Shown: positions 26,742-35,509, counted from the first letter of the stretch. The stretch is DNA of 64,000 nucleotides from Variovorax paradoxus (GCF_009755665.1 NZ_CP046622.1:4216001-4280000); one strand, 5' to 3'. Translations and numbers: made by a program. Notes: generated by a model from the sequence alone, not told the origin.

Positions 26742-28366
26742 GATACGCCATGGAACAGAACCGGCCCATCACCCTTCTCGTCTGCGCCCTGGGCGGCGAA
26801 GGCGGCGGCGTACTCACCGAATGGCTGGTCGACATTGCCCGCCACGCCGGCTATGCCGCGCAGAGCACGTCGATTCCCGGCGTGGCGCAGCGCACCGGCG
26901 CCACCACCTACTACATCGAAGTGTTTCCGCTGCCGCTCGCGCAGCTCGCCGGCAGGCGGCCGGTGTTCAGCCTGAGCCCGGTGCCGGGTGCGCTCGACGC
27001 CATCGTGTCGTCGGAACTGCTCGAGACCGCGCGCCAGATCGGCAACGGCATGAGCGCGCCGCTGCGCACGCTGGTCATCAGCTCTTCGGCCCGCATCTTC
27101 ACCACGGCCGAAGGCATGCAGCCCGGCGACGGCCGCGCAGACGCGCAGCACCTGCTCGACATCGTCAAGGCCTTCAGCCGCGAGCACCATGTGTTCGACA
27201 TGAACGCCGTGGCGCGCGAGGCCGGCACGGTGGTCAGCGCCGTGATGCTCGGTGCCATTGCGGGCAGCGGCCTGCTCCCTTTCCCGCGCGAAGCGTATGA
27301 GCACGTGGTGCGCGGCGGCGACACCAGCGCGCCCGACAAACTGAACAAGATGGCCGCGGCCAGCCTGCGCGGCTTTGCAGCCGCCTTCAAGGCGGTGAGC
27401 GCGCCGCGCGCGCAGGCCGCCTTTGTCAGCAGCGTGATGGCCGGCGACACGGCCGACGCACCGCCACTGGCCCGCGCGTTGCCCGACGACGTGGCGCGGC
27501 GCTTTCCGCCGGCGGTGCACGACATGCTCGCGCTCGGCCATGCGCGCGTGCTCGACTACCAGGACGCCGCCTACGCCGGGCTCTACGCAGCACGGCTGGC
27601 CAGGGTGCTCGATGCCGAGCGCGCTGCCGACCCTTCCGGCGCGCAGGGCTTTGCCATTACTCGCGAGGCCGCGCGCTGGCTCGCGCTGTGGATGGCCTTC
27701 GACGACATCGTTCGCGTGGCCGCGCTCAAGGGCCGGGCGAGCCGTGCGCAGCGCGTGCGGCAGGAAGTGCGCGCCTCGGATGAAGACATCGTGAAGGTCT
27801 ACGACCACTTCAAGCCTGGCGCGCCCGAGTTCGCCGCGCTGCTGCCGCCTGGCCTTGCGCGCCGCGTGACCGCATGGGACCGCGCCCGCCAGTCGCGTGG
27901 CCGCGAGCCTTGGGCGCTGCCGCTGAAGGTGGGCAGTCACTCGGTGTTCGGCATGGCGTCGCTGCGGCTCCTGTCTTCGCTCAAGTGGCTGCGCCGGCGC
28001 GGACAGCGCTTCGGCGAGGAGCAGGCGCTGATCGAACGCTGGCTTGCGGCCGTGGAAACCGGCATGCGCGAAGCCTGGGCACTGGGCCGGGAAGTGGCCC
28101 TCTGCGGACGGCTCATCAAAGGCTACGGCAGCACCAACGAGCGAGGCAAGCACAACCTGCTGCACGTGATCGACGAACTCGCGAGCCGTGCGACCTTGCC
28201 CGCAATGAAGCGCGCCGAGGCGATTGCCGCGGCGCGCGAGGCGGCCCTGGCAGACGAAGGCGGCAAGGCGCTCGACGCCGCCCTCGTGCGCCATGGCGCC
28301 GCACCGCGGCCGGTGCAGGCCCAGCCCATCCGCTGGATGAAGCGTCCACCTTCCACCACCGCCTGA
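26738..28366 (+). CDS. Indolepyruvate:ferredoxin oxidoreductase, beta/gamma-type subunit with C-terminal extension
   Basis: 542 residues. The N-terminal ~200 residues match the catalytic gamma domain of 2-oxoacid:acceptor oxidoreductases: LLVCALGGEGGGVLTEWLVD and GVAQRTGATTYYIEVFPLP. The remaining ~340 residues are a long helical extension found in aerobic proteobacterial IorB proteins, with no known catalytic motif (DUF6537-like). The ATG at 26738 overlaps the alpha subunit stop; an internal ATG at 26750 is possible. Together the two subunits convert aryl pyruvates to aryl-acetyl-CoA. The thioesterase downstream may release the acid. Confidence 0.88.
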   Translation: MRYAMEQNRPITLLVCALGGEGGGVLTEWLVDIARHAGYAAQSTSIPGVAQRTGATTYYIEVFPLPLAQLAGRRPVFSLSPVPGALDAIVSSELLETARQIGNGMSAPLRTLVISSSARIFTTAEGMQPGDGRADAQHLLDIVKAFSREHHVFDMNAVAREAGTVVSAVMLGAIAGSGLLPFPREAYEHVVRGGDTSAPDKLNKMAAASLRGFAAAFKAVSAPRAQAAFVSSVMAGDTADAPPLARALPDDVARRFPPAVHDMLALGHARVLDYQDAAYAGLYAARLARVLDAERAADPSGAQGFAITREAARWLALWMAFDDIVRVAALKGRASRAQRVRQEVRASDEDIVKVYDHFKPGAPEFAALLPPGLARRVTAWDRARQSRGREPWALPLKVGSHSVFGMASLRLLSSLKWLRRRGQRFGEEQALIERWLAAVETGMREAWALGREVALCGRLIKGYGSTNERGKHNLLHVIDELASRATLPAMKRAEAIAAAREAALADEGGKALDAALVRHGAAPRPVQAQPIRWMKRPPSTTA

Positions 28367-28403
28367 TTTTCCAATTTCATAACAACCAAGGAGACACGAC
28401 ACC

Positions 28404-29393
28404 ATGACCCATACAACCCTTCGCTGGCGCCGCCGCCTTCTGTTCACCGCCGCATGCGCGCTCCTGGCCTGCACGCATGCCCAGGCGCAACCCGGCGCAT
28501 GGCCCGCCAAGCCGATCAAGGTGGTCGTCAACTTTCCGCCGGGCGGCGCGGCGGACCAGATCGCGCGCGCAATTTCACAGCCGCTGCAGGAATCGCTGAA
28601 GCAGCCCGTGGTCATCGAAAACCGCGCGGGGGCCAACGGCAACGTCGGTGGCGAGTCGGTGGCGCGCGCGCCGGCCGACGGCTACACGCTGCTCATGAGT
28701 TCGGGGGGCATGGTGTCCGTCAACCCGCACCTGTATTCGCGCATGAGTTTCGACCCCGCGAAGGACCTGGTGCCGGTGGCCGCAGCCGCGCGCGTGCTTG
28801 TCTTTTTGGTGGTCAAGCCTTCGTTGCCGCCCACCAATGTGCGCGAGTTCATTTCGTACCTCAAGGCCAACCCGGGCAAGCTCTCGTTCGGCTCGCCGGG
28901 CAATGGCAGCTCGCCGCACTTGGCGGGCGAAATGTTCAAGAGCCAGGCCGGCGTCTTTGCGCTCCATGTGCCCTACCGCGGTGCGGCGCCCGCGCTGCAG
29001 GACCTGCTTGCGGGCCAGATCGACTATGCGTTCGATCCAGGCATCGGCCTGCAGCAGGTGCGCGCCGGCAAGCTCCGGCTGCTGGCGGTGGGCAGCCCGC
29101 ACCGCTCGCCGCAGTTTCCTGATGTGCCCACGCTGGACGAGGCAGGATTGCGCGGCTTCGATGCCGACACGGTGTTCGGCTTTTATGCGCCGGCGGGCAC
29201 GCCGCCGGAAGTGGTGGCGCAGCTCAACACGCAGATCAACCGCGCGCTCGCGCTGCCGGCCGTGAAGGAGCGCATTGCCGCGCTGGGCGGCGAAGCGCTG
29301 CCGGGGTCGCCGGCCGATTTCCAGCAGCGCGCCGCGGCCGATTCGCAGCGCTTCGGCGCGCTGATCCGCGACCGGAAGATCGTTGCCGACTGA
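28404..29393 (+). CDS. Bug-family (TctC-like) periplasmic solute-binding protein
   Basis: 329 residues. An AAGGAG site precedes the ATG. A signal peptide ends at THAQAQ. The mature protein begins PAKPIKVVVNFPPGGAADQI, and NRAGANGNVGGESVARAPAD and HVPYRGAAPALQDLLAGQID follow, the standard pattern of the Bordetella uptake gene family. These receptors bind carboxylates, aromatic acids or amides, often without a linked transporter, as here. Being in the aryl-pyruvate operon suggests an aromatic acid ligand. Confidence 0.93.
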   Translation: MTHTTLRWRRRLLFTAACALLACTHAQAQPGAWPAKPIKVVVNFPPGGAADQIARAISQPLQESLKQPVVIENRAGANGNVGGESVARAPADGYTLLMSSGGMVSVNPHLYSRMSFDPAKDLVPVAAAARVLVFLVVKPSLPPTNVREFISYLKANPGKLSFGSPGNGSSPHLAGEMFKSQAGVFALHVPYRGAAPALQDLLAGQIDYAFDPGIGLQQVRAGKLRLLAVGSPHRSPQFPDVPTLDEAGLRGFDADTVFGFYAPAGTPPEVVAQLNTQINRALALPAVKERIAALGGEALPGSPADFQQRAAADSQRFGALIRDRKIVAD

Positions 29394-29412
29394 GCACCGC
29401 GACAATGAACAG

Positions 29413-29832
29413 ATGAGCAGCAGCAAAGAAATCACCTACACCGCGCGCGTCGAGTTCGGCGACTGCGATCCGGCCGGCATTGTCTGGTTTCCCAACTTCT
29501 TCCGCTGGATCGATGCGGCCTCGCGCCACTTCTTTGCGGAATGCGGCGTGCCGCGCTGGGAAGAAACCACCAAGACGCTGGGCGTGATCGGCACGCCGCT
29601 GGTCGACACGCACACGCGCTTCGTCAAGGCGGCGAGCTACGGCGACACGCTGCACATTGCGGTGCGCGTTGGCGAGTGGCGCGACAAGAGCTTTGTGCAG
29701 ACCTACCGCGTCACGCGCGGCGACGATCTGATTCTCGAGTGCGAGGAGGTGCGCATCTTTGCGGCCAGGCGCGAGGGCGGCGGCATCCGCGCCGTGCCAA
29801 TTCCGCCGGTAATTCGTGCGTTGTGCGAATAG
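29413..29832 (+). CDS. Hotdog-fold acyl-CoA thioesterase (4-hydroxybenzoyl-CoA type)
   Basis: 139 residues from the ATG at 29413. The signature FGDCDPAGIVWFPNFFRWID near residues 12-31 is that of 4-hydroxybenzoyl-CoA thioesterase/YbgC family, with the catalytic Asp in DPAGIV. It hydrolyses aryl- or acyl-CoA thioesters in the cytoplasm. Placed 19 bp after the Bug gene and downstream of the indolepyruvate oxidoreductase, it could release free aryl-acetate from the CoA ester. Confidence 0.9.
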   Translation: MSSSKEITYTARVEFGDCDPAGIVWFPNFFRWIDAASRHFFAECGVPRWEETTKTLGVIGTPLVDTHTRFVKAASYGDTLHIAVRVGEWRDKSFVQTYRVTRGDDLILECEEVRIFAARREGGGIRAVPIPPVIRALCE

Positions 29833-29894
29833 GTGCGCCGCGCCGCCGGGCGGTGAAGCGCCTGCTCTTACTCTCTCTTACTTAGAATGGCCGG

Positions 29895-30107
29895 ATGAAC
29901 CGGCACCTCCTTTTTCCGCTCGCCTTGCTTGTTATTACCGGCTGCTCCTCGCCTCCCAACGAGGTGACGCCGTTTCGCGACGGCGCGCTGCGTGCCCCTA
30001 CCTACGTGCAGGCCTCCGACTACTGCAGCGCGCGGAATGCAACGCCCAAGTGGCTCGGCAGGGCACCCGCCGAGTCGGGCGTGCTGTTCCAGTGCATCGC
30101 GAACTGA
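29895..30107 (+). CDS. Small lipoprotein, unknown function
   Basis: 70 residues. The N-terminus MNRHLLFPLALLVITGCSSP is a signal with lipobox VITGC. The mature part has two further cysteines (DYCSARN and FQCIAN), which could form a disulfide in the periplasm. It is unrecognised beyond that, has no clear ribosome binding site, and lies between the thioesterase and the mgtA leader. Confidence 0.7.
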   Translation: MNRHLLFPLALLVITGCSSPPNEVTPFRDGALRAPTYVQASDYCSARNATPKWLGRAPAESGVLFQCIAN

Positions 30108-30465
30108 AGCCAGCAGGCCGCTCCCGCACGTTCGGAGCCACCGCGCTGGCAGCGCGGAATATGCCGCCAAGGGTTGACGCACCTCATGACGCAGTGCAAC
30201 AATCGAGAGATCTTCACTTCGGAGCCTCGTGCGTGGACAGTGCCAGTTGGATCAGTGACAAGACGCGTGCCTCGGCAGGCGTGACACATCCGGCCCTCTA
30301 GCGCAGGCTCCCTTGCGCTGCGGCCGCCGTGCATGCAGCGTGACCCGTTCGCCAATCAGGCCAGCGGTTCTCCCCTTCCGAATCCCGCCGTTCTGCGTCA
30401 CTGACTTTTTCAGTCAGCTTGCGTGCGTCCGTGCGCGGGGCCCTTCATCGCGAAGGAGCCTTGCC
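30108..30465. other. Intergenic region upstream of the mgtA leader
   Basis: No credible gene was found. Several weak open frames on both strands lack ribosome binding sites. Transcription of the mgtA leader should start here; a PhoP-type direct repeat was not found by eye. Confidence 0.5.
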
Positions 30466-30672
30466 ATGCGTCAATTCCAATCTCGTCAGCAGCACCAGCG
30501 GCCGGTGCAGGACACCGTTCGCCCATCGGCGCACGTGCCTGCGCGCGAAGCAGCCACCAAACAGGACCTCGACAACGAGATGCTGGACCGCGCCGCCGCG
30601 CTCTGGACCACGCGGCGCATCCGCAGCTTCTTCCTGCTGCTGGAGCACCCCTCCCGCACCACGCAACGCTGA
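30466..30672 (+). CDS. Small ORF in mgtA leader, unknown function
   Basis: 68 residues behind GAAGGAG at 30452-30458, a good ribosome binding site. The product is hydrophilic and basic at the N-terminus, then has an amphipathic stretch, LWTTRRIRSFFLLLEHPSRT. No family is recognised. It ends 47 bp before the second leader ORF. It may be a small membrane-associated peptide or a regulatory leader ORF for mgtA. Reality is supported by the ribosome binding site and position only. Confidence 0.55.
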   Translation: MRQFQSRQQHQRPVQDTVRPSAHVPAREAATKQDLDNEMLDRAAALWTTRRIRSFFLLLEHPSRTTQR

Positions 30673-30719
30673 AGCGCTGCACCGCACGGCTCGGCACGCA
30701 CGAAACAAGGAGGCCTTCC

Positions 30720-30827
30720 ATGGACCCCGCTTCTCATTGGCGCCCCTGCGCGCCACCCCTGTTCCGACCCATCGATAACAACAGTTTGCAGCGCATCGCG
30801 CCGCAGGGGATTCCCACGCCTGATTGA
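30720..30827 (+). CDS. Proline-rich leader peptide of mgtA (MgtL-like)
   Basis: 35 codons with an ideal AAGGAGG site (30707-30713) six bases before the ATG. The peptide begins MDPASHWRPCAPPLFR and has eight prolines in 35 residues. It resembles the enterobacterial MgtL leader in starting M-acidic-P, being Pro-rich and containing an LFR motif. In those bacteria slow Pro decoding and Mg2+-dependent ribosome instability on such a sequence raise mgtA expression. The stop (30825-30827) lies one base before a hairpin that would free the mgtA ribosome binding site. Homology to mgtL is inference; function by analogy is plausible. Confidence 0.65.
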   Translation: MDPASHWRPCAPPLFRPIDNNSLQRIAPQGIPTPD

Positions 30828-30850
30828 CGCGGGAGGTTCTTCCCTTCGCG
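30828..30850 (+). promoter_or_regulatory. Alternative (anti-sequestering) hairpin in mgtA leader
   Basis: CGCGGGAGG (30828-30836) can pair with CCCTTCGCG (30842-30850), eight of nine positions if G-U pairs are counted, with a five-base loop. It starts directly after the leader peptide stop. Its 3' arm uses bases 30843-30850, which are also the 5' arm of the next hairpin, so the two cannot coexist. A ribosome on the stop codon would cover the 5' arm. Role inferred. Confidence 0.5.
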
Positions 30851-30866
30851 GCCGGCGCCGCGAAGG
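30843..30866 (+). promoter_or_regulatory. Hairpin sequestering the mgtA ribosome binding site
   Basis: CCTTCGCGGC (30843-30852) pairs exactly with GCCGCGAAGG (30857-30866) around a four-base loop, a GC-rich ten-pair stem. The 3' arm contains GAAGG, the mgtA ribosome binding site, nine bases from the ATG at 30875. An A-run, not a U-run, follows, so it is not a terminator for mgtA. It would hold translation off until melted or displaced. Confidence 0.65.
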
Positions 30867-30874
30867 AAAAAAGA

Positions 30875-33601
30875 ATGAAGAACGTCCTGAAGTCCGTTTT
30901 CGAGAGCTTCCTGCGCAGCCGCCGCATGCTGCATCACTTCGAGCGCTGGCAAACCATGCTGGGCTCGAAACCCGTCGGCATCGCCTCCGCCGCCATGCCG
31001 CCGGACATTGCGAAGGCGCTGGCCGCCGCATCGCACGCCGATGCTGGCGAATTGCTCGCAACGCTCGGCAGTTCGCCCCAGGGCCTGGGCGAAGACCAGG
31101 CACAGGCGCTGCGCAAGCGCCTTGGCGGCAACGAGGTGCGCCACGAGCAGCCGCTTTCGTGGTGGACGCACCTGTGGCAGTGCTACCGCAATCCGTTCAA
31201 CCTGCTGCTCACGGTGCTGGCGCTCGTTTCGTACGTGACCGAGGACATGAAGGCCGCGCTCGTGATCGGCAGCATGGTGGGGCTGTCGACGGTGCTGCGC
31301 TTTCTGCAGGAGTCGCGCTCCAACAAGGCGGCCGAGCGGCTCAAGGCGATGGTGAGCAACACCGCCACGGTGCTGCGGCCGGCCCCCGGCGCCGCGAGCG
31401 CGCCGCGCGTCGAAGTGCCGATGCGCGACCTTGTGCCCGGCGACGTGATCGCGCTTTCGGCCGGCGACATGATTCCGGCCGACTGCCGCCTGCTGGGCGC
31501 CAAGGACCTGTTCATCAGCCAGTCCGCACTGACGGGCGAAGCCATGCCGGTCGAGAAATTCCCCACCATCGACCGAGGCGGCCGCGAAGCCGGCGTGCTC
31601 GAACGCGAAAATCTTCTGTTCATGGGGACCAGCGTGATCAGCGGCACCGCCATCGCGCTGATCGTGCACACCGGCAACCGCACCTTCTTCGGTGCACTCG
31701 CACAGCGCGTGGCCGCCGCCGACCAAGGCACGAGCGCGTTCCAGGCCGGCATCAACCGCGTGAGCTGGGTGCTGATCCGCTTCATGCTGGTGATGGCGCC
31801 GCTGGTGCTGGTGATCAACGGCGTGTCCAAAGGCGACTGGTGGGAGGCGGCGCTGTTCGCGCTGTCGATTGCCGTCGGCCTCACGCCCGAGATGCTGCCC
31901 ATGATCGTGACCGCCACGCTCGCCAAGGGCGCGGTGGTGATGTCGCGCCAGAAGGTGATCGTGAAGCGGCTGGAAGCCATTCACAACTTTGGCGCAATGG
32001 ACGTGCTGTGCACCGACAAGACCGGCACGCTGACGCAGGACCGCATCGTGCTGGAGCGCCACACCAACGCTTGGGGCGAGGCGTCGAACCATGTGCTTCA
32101 GCTGGCCTACCTGAACAGTTTTCACCAGACGGGGCTCAAGAACCTGCTCGACAAGGCCGTGCTGAACCACGCCGAGATGCAGCCCGAAACGCGGCTGCAG
32201 ACGGCCTGGCGCAAGATCGACGAAGTGCCGTTCGACTTCTCGCGCCGCCGCATGTCGGTGGTGGTGGAGAACGGCGGCAGCGAGCACCTGCTGATCTGCA
32301 AGGGTGCGCTGGAAGAGATTCTTTCGGTGTGCACCGCGGTCGAGCGCGGCGCGGAAGTGCTGGCGCTCGACGGTGATTTGCTGGCGAGCATCCACCGTGT
32401 GGCGTCTGAGCTGAACGCGCAAGGCCTGCGCGTGGTGGCCGTTGCCAGCCGCGCGCTGAAAGCCGACGCCCGGAAGCCCGCCTACGGCGTGGCCGATGAA
32501 TCAGGGCTGACGCTGCTGGGGTACGTCGCTTTCCTGGATCCGCCGAAGGAATCGACCGCGCCCGCGCTGCGGGCCTTGGCCGAGCATGGCGTGGCGGTGA
32601 AGGTGCTCACGGGCGACAACGAGCTGGTGGCGCGCAAGGTTTGCGGCGACGTGGGCATCGAGGCCGGCCATGTGGTGCTCGGCCGCGAGATCGAGGCGCT
32701 GGACGACGCGGGGTTGCGCACGCTGGTCGAGCAGCACCAGGTGTTCGCCAAGCTCACGCCGGCGCACAAGGAGCGCATCGTGCACGCGCTGCACGCCAAC
32801 GGACACGTGGTCGGCTTCATGGGGGACGGCATCAACGATGCGCCGGCACTGCGTGCGGCGGACATCGGCATTTCGGTGGACGGCGCGGTGGACGTGGCCA
32901 AGGAGTCGGCGGACATCATCCTGCTGGAGAAGAGCCTGATGGTGCTGGAGCAGGGCGTGATCGAGGGGCGCCGCACGTTCGCCAACATGCTCAAGTACAT
33001 CAAGCTCACGGCAAGCTCGAATTTCGGCAACGTGTTCTCGGTGCTGGTGGCAAGCGCGTTCCTGCCGTTCTTGCCGATGCTGCCGCTGCACCTTTTGGTG
33101 CAGAACCTGCTGTACGACGTGTCGCAGATTGCGATTCCGTTCGACAACGTCGACCCCGAGTTCCTGCGCAAGCCGCAAAGCTGGAACCCGGCCGACCTGG
33201 GCCGGTTCATGGTGTTCTTCGGGCCGCTGAGTTCGGTGTTCGACATCCTGACTTACGCAGTGATGTGGTTCGTGTTCTCGGCCAACACGGCGGGGCACCA
33301 GACGTTGTTCCAGTCGGGTTGGTTCGTCGAAGGCCTGTTGTCGCAGACGCTGATCGTGCACTTGATCCGCACGCGGAAGATCCCGTTCCTGCAGAGCCGC
33401 GCCGCCTGGCCGCTGCTGGCTATGGGGGCCGCCATTGCCGCGGCGGGAATCTGGCTGCCGATGGGACGGTTTGCGCACTACTTCAGGCTGCAGGCGCTTC
33501 CACTGGCTTACTTCCCGTGGCTGGCGGCGATGCTGGCTGGGTATGCGACGTTGACGCAGACGGTCAAGGGTTGGTATGCGCGGCGGTATGGGTGGCAGTG
33601 A
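30875..33601 (+). CDS. mgtA: Magnesium-translocating P-type ATPase
   Basis: 908 residues from the ATG at 30875; an upstream TTG at 30824 is in frame but overlaps the leader ORF. Key parts are in order: SALTGEAMPVEKF near residue 215, CTDKTGTLTQDRIV with the phosphorylated Asp near 381, GVAVKVLTGDNELVARKVCG near 570 and FMGDGINDAPALRAADIGIS near 650, plus about ten membrane segments. This is the P3B-type MgtA/MgtB subfamily that imports Mg2+ across the inner membrane at the cost of ATP. Its leader has two small ORFs and competing hairpins, so control by Mg2+ at the mRNA level is likely. Confidence 0.94.
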   Translation: MKNVLKSVFESFLRSRRMLHHFERWQTMLGSKPVGIASAAMPPDIAKALAAASHADAGELLATLGSSPQGLGEDQAQALRKRLGGNEVRHEQPLSWWTHLWQCYRNPFNLLLTVLALVSYVTEDMKAALVIGSMVGLSTVLRFLQESRSNKAAERLKAMVSNTATVLRPAPGAASAPRVEVPMRDLVPGDVIALSAGDMIPADCRLLGAKDLFISQSALTGEAMPVEKFPTIDRGGREAGVLERENLLFMGTSVISGTAIALIVHTGNRTFFGALAQRVAAADQGTSAFQAGINRVSWVLIRFMLVMAPLVLVINGVSKGDWWEAALFALSIAVGLTPEMLPMIVTATLAKGAVVMSRQKVIVKRLEAIHNFGAMDVLCTDKTGTLTQDRIVLERHTNAWGEASNHVLQLAYLNSFHQTGLKNLLDKAVLNHAEMQPETRLQTAWRKIDEVPFDFSRRRMSVVVENGGSEHLLICKGALEEILSVCTAVERGAEVLALDGDLLASIHRVASELNAQGLRVVAVASRALKADARKPAYGVADESGLTLLGYVAFLDPPKESTAPALRALAEHGVAVKVLTGDNELVARKVCGDVGIEAGHVVLGREIEALDDAGLRTLVEQHQVFAKLTPAHKERIVHALHANGHVVGFMGDGINDAPALRAADIGISVDGAVDVAKESADIILLEKSLMVLEQGVIEGRRTFANMLKYIKLTASSNFGNVFSVLVASAFLPFLPMLPLHLLVQNLLYDVSQIAIPFDNVDPEFLRKPQSWNPADLGRFMVFFGPLSSVFDILTYAVMWFVFSANTAGHQTLFQSGWFVEGLLSQTLIVHLIRTRKIPFLQSRAAWPLLAMGAAIAAAGIWLPMGRFAHYFRLQALPLAYFPWLAAMLAGYATLTQTVKGWYARRYGWQ

Positions 33602-33635
33602 TTTTTTGCGCTTGTTCCGGGTGCTGCTGTTCGGG

Positions 33636-33883
33636 GCGGGTGCAAAGGCCACCGGGTACTCCCCTCCGCGAATGTTCCCCGGGGCTGCGCCCCTCCTCCT
33701 TTATTTCGCTGCGGGGAGCACCCGATGCCCTGTGCACTGGGACACGCTGCTGGTGCAACGCTGATCAACGACCATCGCTCATAACGCTCCCGTCGATGGG
33801 GTGCCTTGCGCAGCGAAATAAAGGAGGAGGCCGCAGGCCGGGGGACATTCGCGGAGAAAGGTACCCCGTCGGCGGGTGCGCCG
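33636..33883. repeat. Large imperfect inverted repeat, about 90 bp per arm
   Basis: The left arm (about 33636-33728) and right arm (about 33794-33883) are imperfect inverted copies. Matching stretches include CTCCGCGAATGT with its inverse ACATTCGCGGAG, and CCTCCTCCTTTATTTCGCTG with CAGCGAAATAAAGGAGGAGG. They enclose 65 bp. No transposase is present. It looks like a paired intergenic repetitive unit (REP/BIME-like) of this genus, and may also end transcription of mgtA. Confidence 0.8.
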
Positions 33884-33906
33884 CCCTGAACTGAACAACG
33901 ACAGCA

Positions 33907-33943
33907 CAAAAAAAAGCGGCACCGCCGAAGCGATGCCGCCTTT
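33907..33943 (-). terminator. Intrinsic terminator of the aldehyde dehydrogenase gene
   Basis: Read on the minus strand, GCGGCA (complement of 33934-33939) pairs with TGCCGC (33916-33921) and a run of nine T follows (33907-33915). It lies 33 bp after the ALDH stop codon. Confidence 0.85.
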
Positions 33944-33975
33944 CCCAAAGAACCCAGGCGATCTGAGCGAACCGC

Positions 33976-35418
33976 TCAGATGCTCATGATCGAAACAGCC
34001 TTGGTGTTCAGGTAAGCCTCGAGCGCCTCGGGGCCGCCTTCGGAGCCGTAGCCCGAATCCTTCACGCCGCCGAACGGCATTTCCGGCGAAGGTGCGGCCG
34101 GCTGGTTGATCCACAGCATGCCGAGCTCGAGCTTCTGGCTCAAGAGATGCGCGTTCTTGATCGACTTGGTGAAGGCATAGCCTGCCAGGCCGAACGGCAG
34201 GCGGTTGGCTTCTGCGATGGCTTCTTCGAGCGTGTCGAAACCGCGAATGGCCGCGATGGGACCGAAGGGCTCGTTGTTGAACACGTCGGCATCGAGCGGC
34301 ACGTCGGTCAGCACGGTGGGCGCGAAGAAGTTGCCCGTGTCGCCAACGCGTTCGCCGCCGGCCGCAATGGTTGCGCCCTTTTTGCGCGCATCGTCCAGCA
34401 CATGGGCCATGGCCGTGAGGCGGCGTGCGTTGGCGAGCGGGCCGAGGGTCGTGCCTTCGGCCAGCCCGTCGCCGAGCTTCAGGCCTTCGGTGTACTTGAC
34501 CAGCGTGCGGGCGAATTCTTCGCGCAGGCTGTTGTGCACCAGGAAGCGGGTGGGCGAAATGCAGACCTGGCCCGCATTGCGGAACTTGGCGGCGCCTGCG
34601 GCCTTGACGGCCAGGGCCACGTCGGCGTCTTCAGCGACGATGACCGGTGCGTGGCCGCCCAGTTCCATGGTGACGCGCTTCATGTGCGCGCCGGCCAGCG
34701 CGGCCAACTGCTTGCCGACCGGCGTGGAGCCCGTGAAGGTGACCTTGCGGATGATCGGGTGCGAGATCAGGTAGTTCGAAATTTCAGCCGGGTTGCCGAA
34801 CACCAGGCCCACGGTGCCGGGCGGAATGCCGGCATCGACAAAGGCTTGCAGCAGCGCGGCGGGCGATGCGGGGGTTTCCTCAGGCGCCTTCACCAGGAAC
34901 GAGCAGCCGGTGGCTAGCGCGGCGCCGAGCTTGCGCACGATCTGGTTGATGGGGAAGTTCCAGGGCGTGAAGGCGGCGACGGGGCCCAGCGGCTCCTTGA
35001 TCACCAGCTGCTGCGCGGCCAGGTTGCGCGAGGGCACGATGCGGCCGTAGACGCGGCGGCCTTCGTCGGCAAACCACTCGATGATGTCGGCGGCTGCCAG
35101 GGTTTCGCCCTTGGCTTCGGCGAGCGGCTTGCCCTGTTCCTGCGTGAGCAGCTTGGCAATTTCGGGGGCACGTTCGCGGATCAGGCCGGCGGCGCGGCGC
35201 ATGACGGCGGCGCGCTCGTTGGCGGGCGTGTTGCGCCATTTTTCAAAGCCGCGCTGGGCGGCGGCCAGTGCGCGGTCGAGGTCGGCAATGCTGGCATGCG
35301 CCACCTTGCCGATGGCCTTGCCGGTAGCGGGGTTCACGACGTCCAGCGTCTTGCCGCCGGCGGCGTCGACCCATTCGTTGTCGATCAGCAGGCGGGTGTC
35401 GGTGTAGGTGGCGGTCAT
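33976..35418 (-). CDS. NAD(P)+-dependent aldehyde dehydrogenase, succinate-semialdehyde dehydrogenase-like
   Basis: 480 residues from the ATG at 35418 with GAAGGA upstream. It has [20 protein letters not shown] near residue 155, the nucleotide-site [12 protein letters not shown] near 225, the Glu motif [11 protein letters not shown] near 255 and the Cys motif GQVCISPTR near 290. The closest pattern is the GabD class ([20 protein letters not shown]). It would oxidise succinate semialdehyde or a similar aldehyde. The next upstream gene on the strand is glycerate kinase, suggesting another possible role with a C3 semialdehyde; that is inference. Confidence 0.88.
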   Translation of the reverse strand: MTATYTDTRLLIDNEWVDAAGGKTLDVVNPATGKAIGKVAHASIADLDRALAAAQRGFEKWRNTPANERAAVMRRAAGLIRERAPEIAKLLTQEQGKPLAEAKGETLAAADIIEWFADEGRRVYGRIVPSRNLAAQQLVIKEPLGPVAAFTPWNFPINQIVRKLGAALATGCSFLVKAPEETPASPAALLQAFVDAGIPPGTVGLVFGNPAEISNYLISHPIIRKVTFTGSTPVGKQLAALAGAHMKRVTMELGGHAPVIVAEDADVALAVKAAGAAKFRNAGQVCISPTRFLVHNSLREEFARTLVKYTEGLKLGDGLAEGTTLGPLANARRLTAMAHVLDDARKKGATIAAGGERVGDTGNFFAPTVLTDVPLDADVFNNEPFGPIAAIRGFDTLEEAIAEANRLPFGLAGYAFTKSIKNAHLLSQKLELGMLWINQPAAPSPEMPFGGVKDSGYGSEGGPEALEAYLNTKAVSIMSI

Positions 35419-35509
35419 GGCGAACTTTTCCTTCGGGGACTGGATGATGATGAAAAGGGGAAAATCTGGGTTGCGCGGCGCGGCACCCGGAAGGTGCGCT
35501 GGCGACAGC

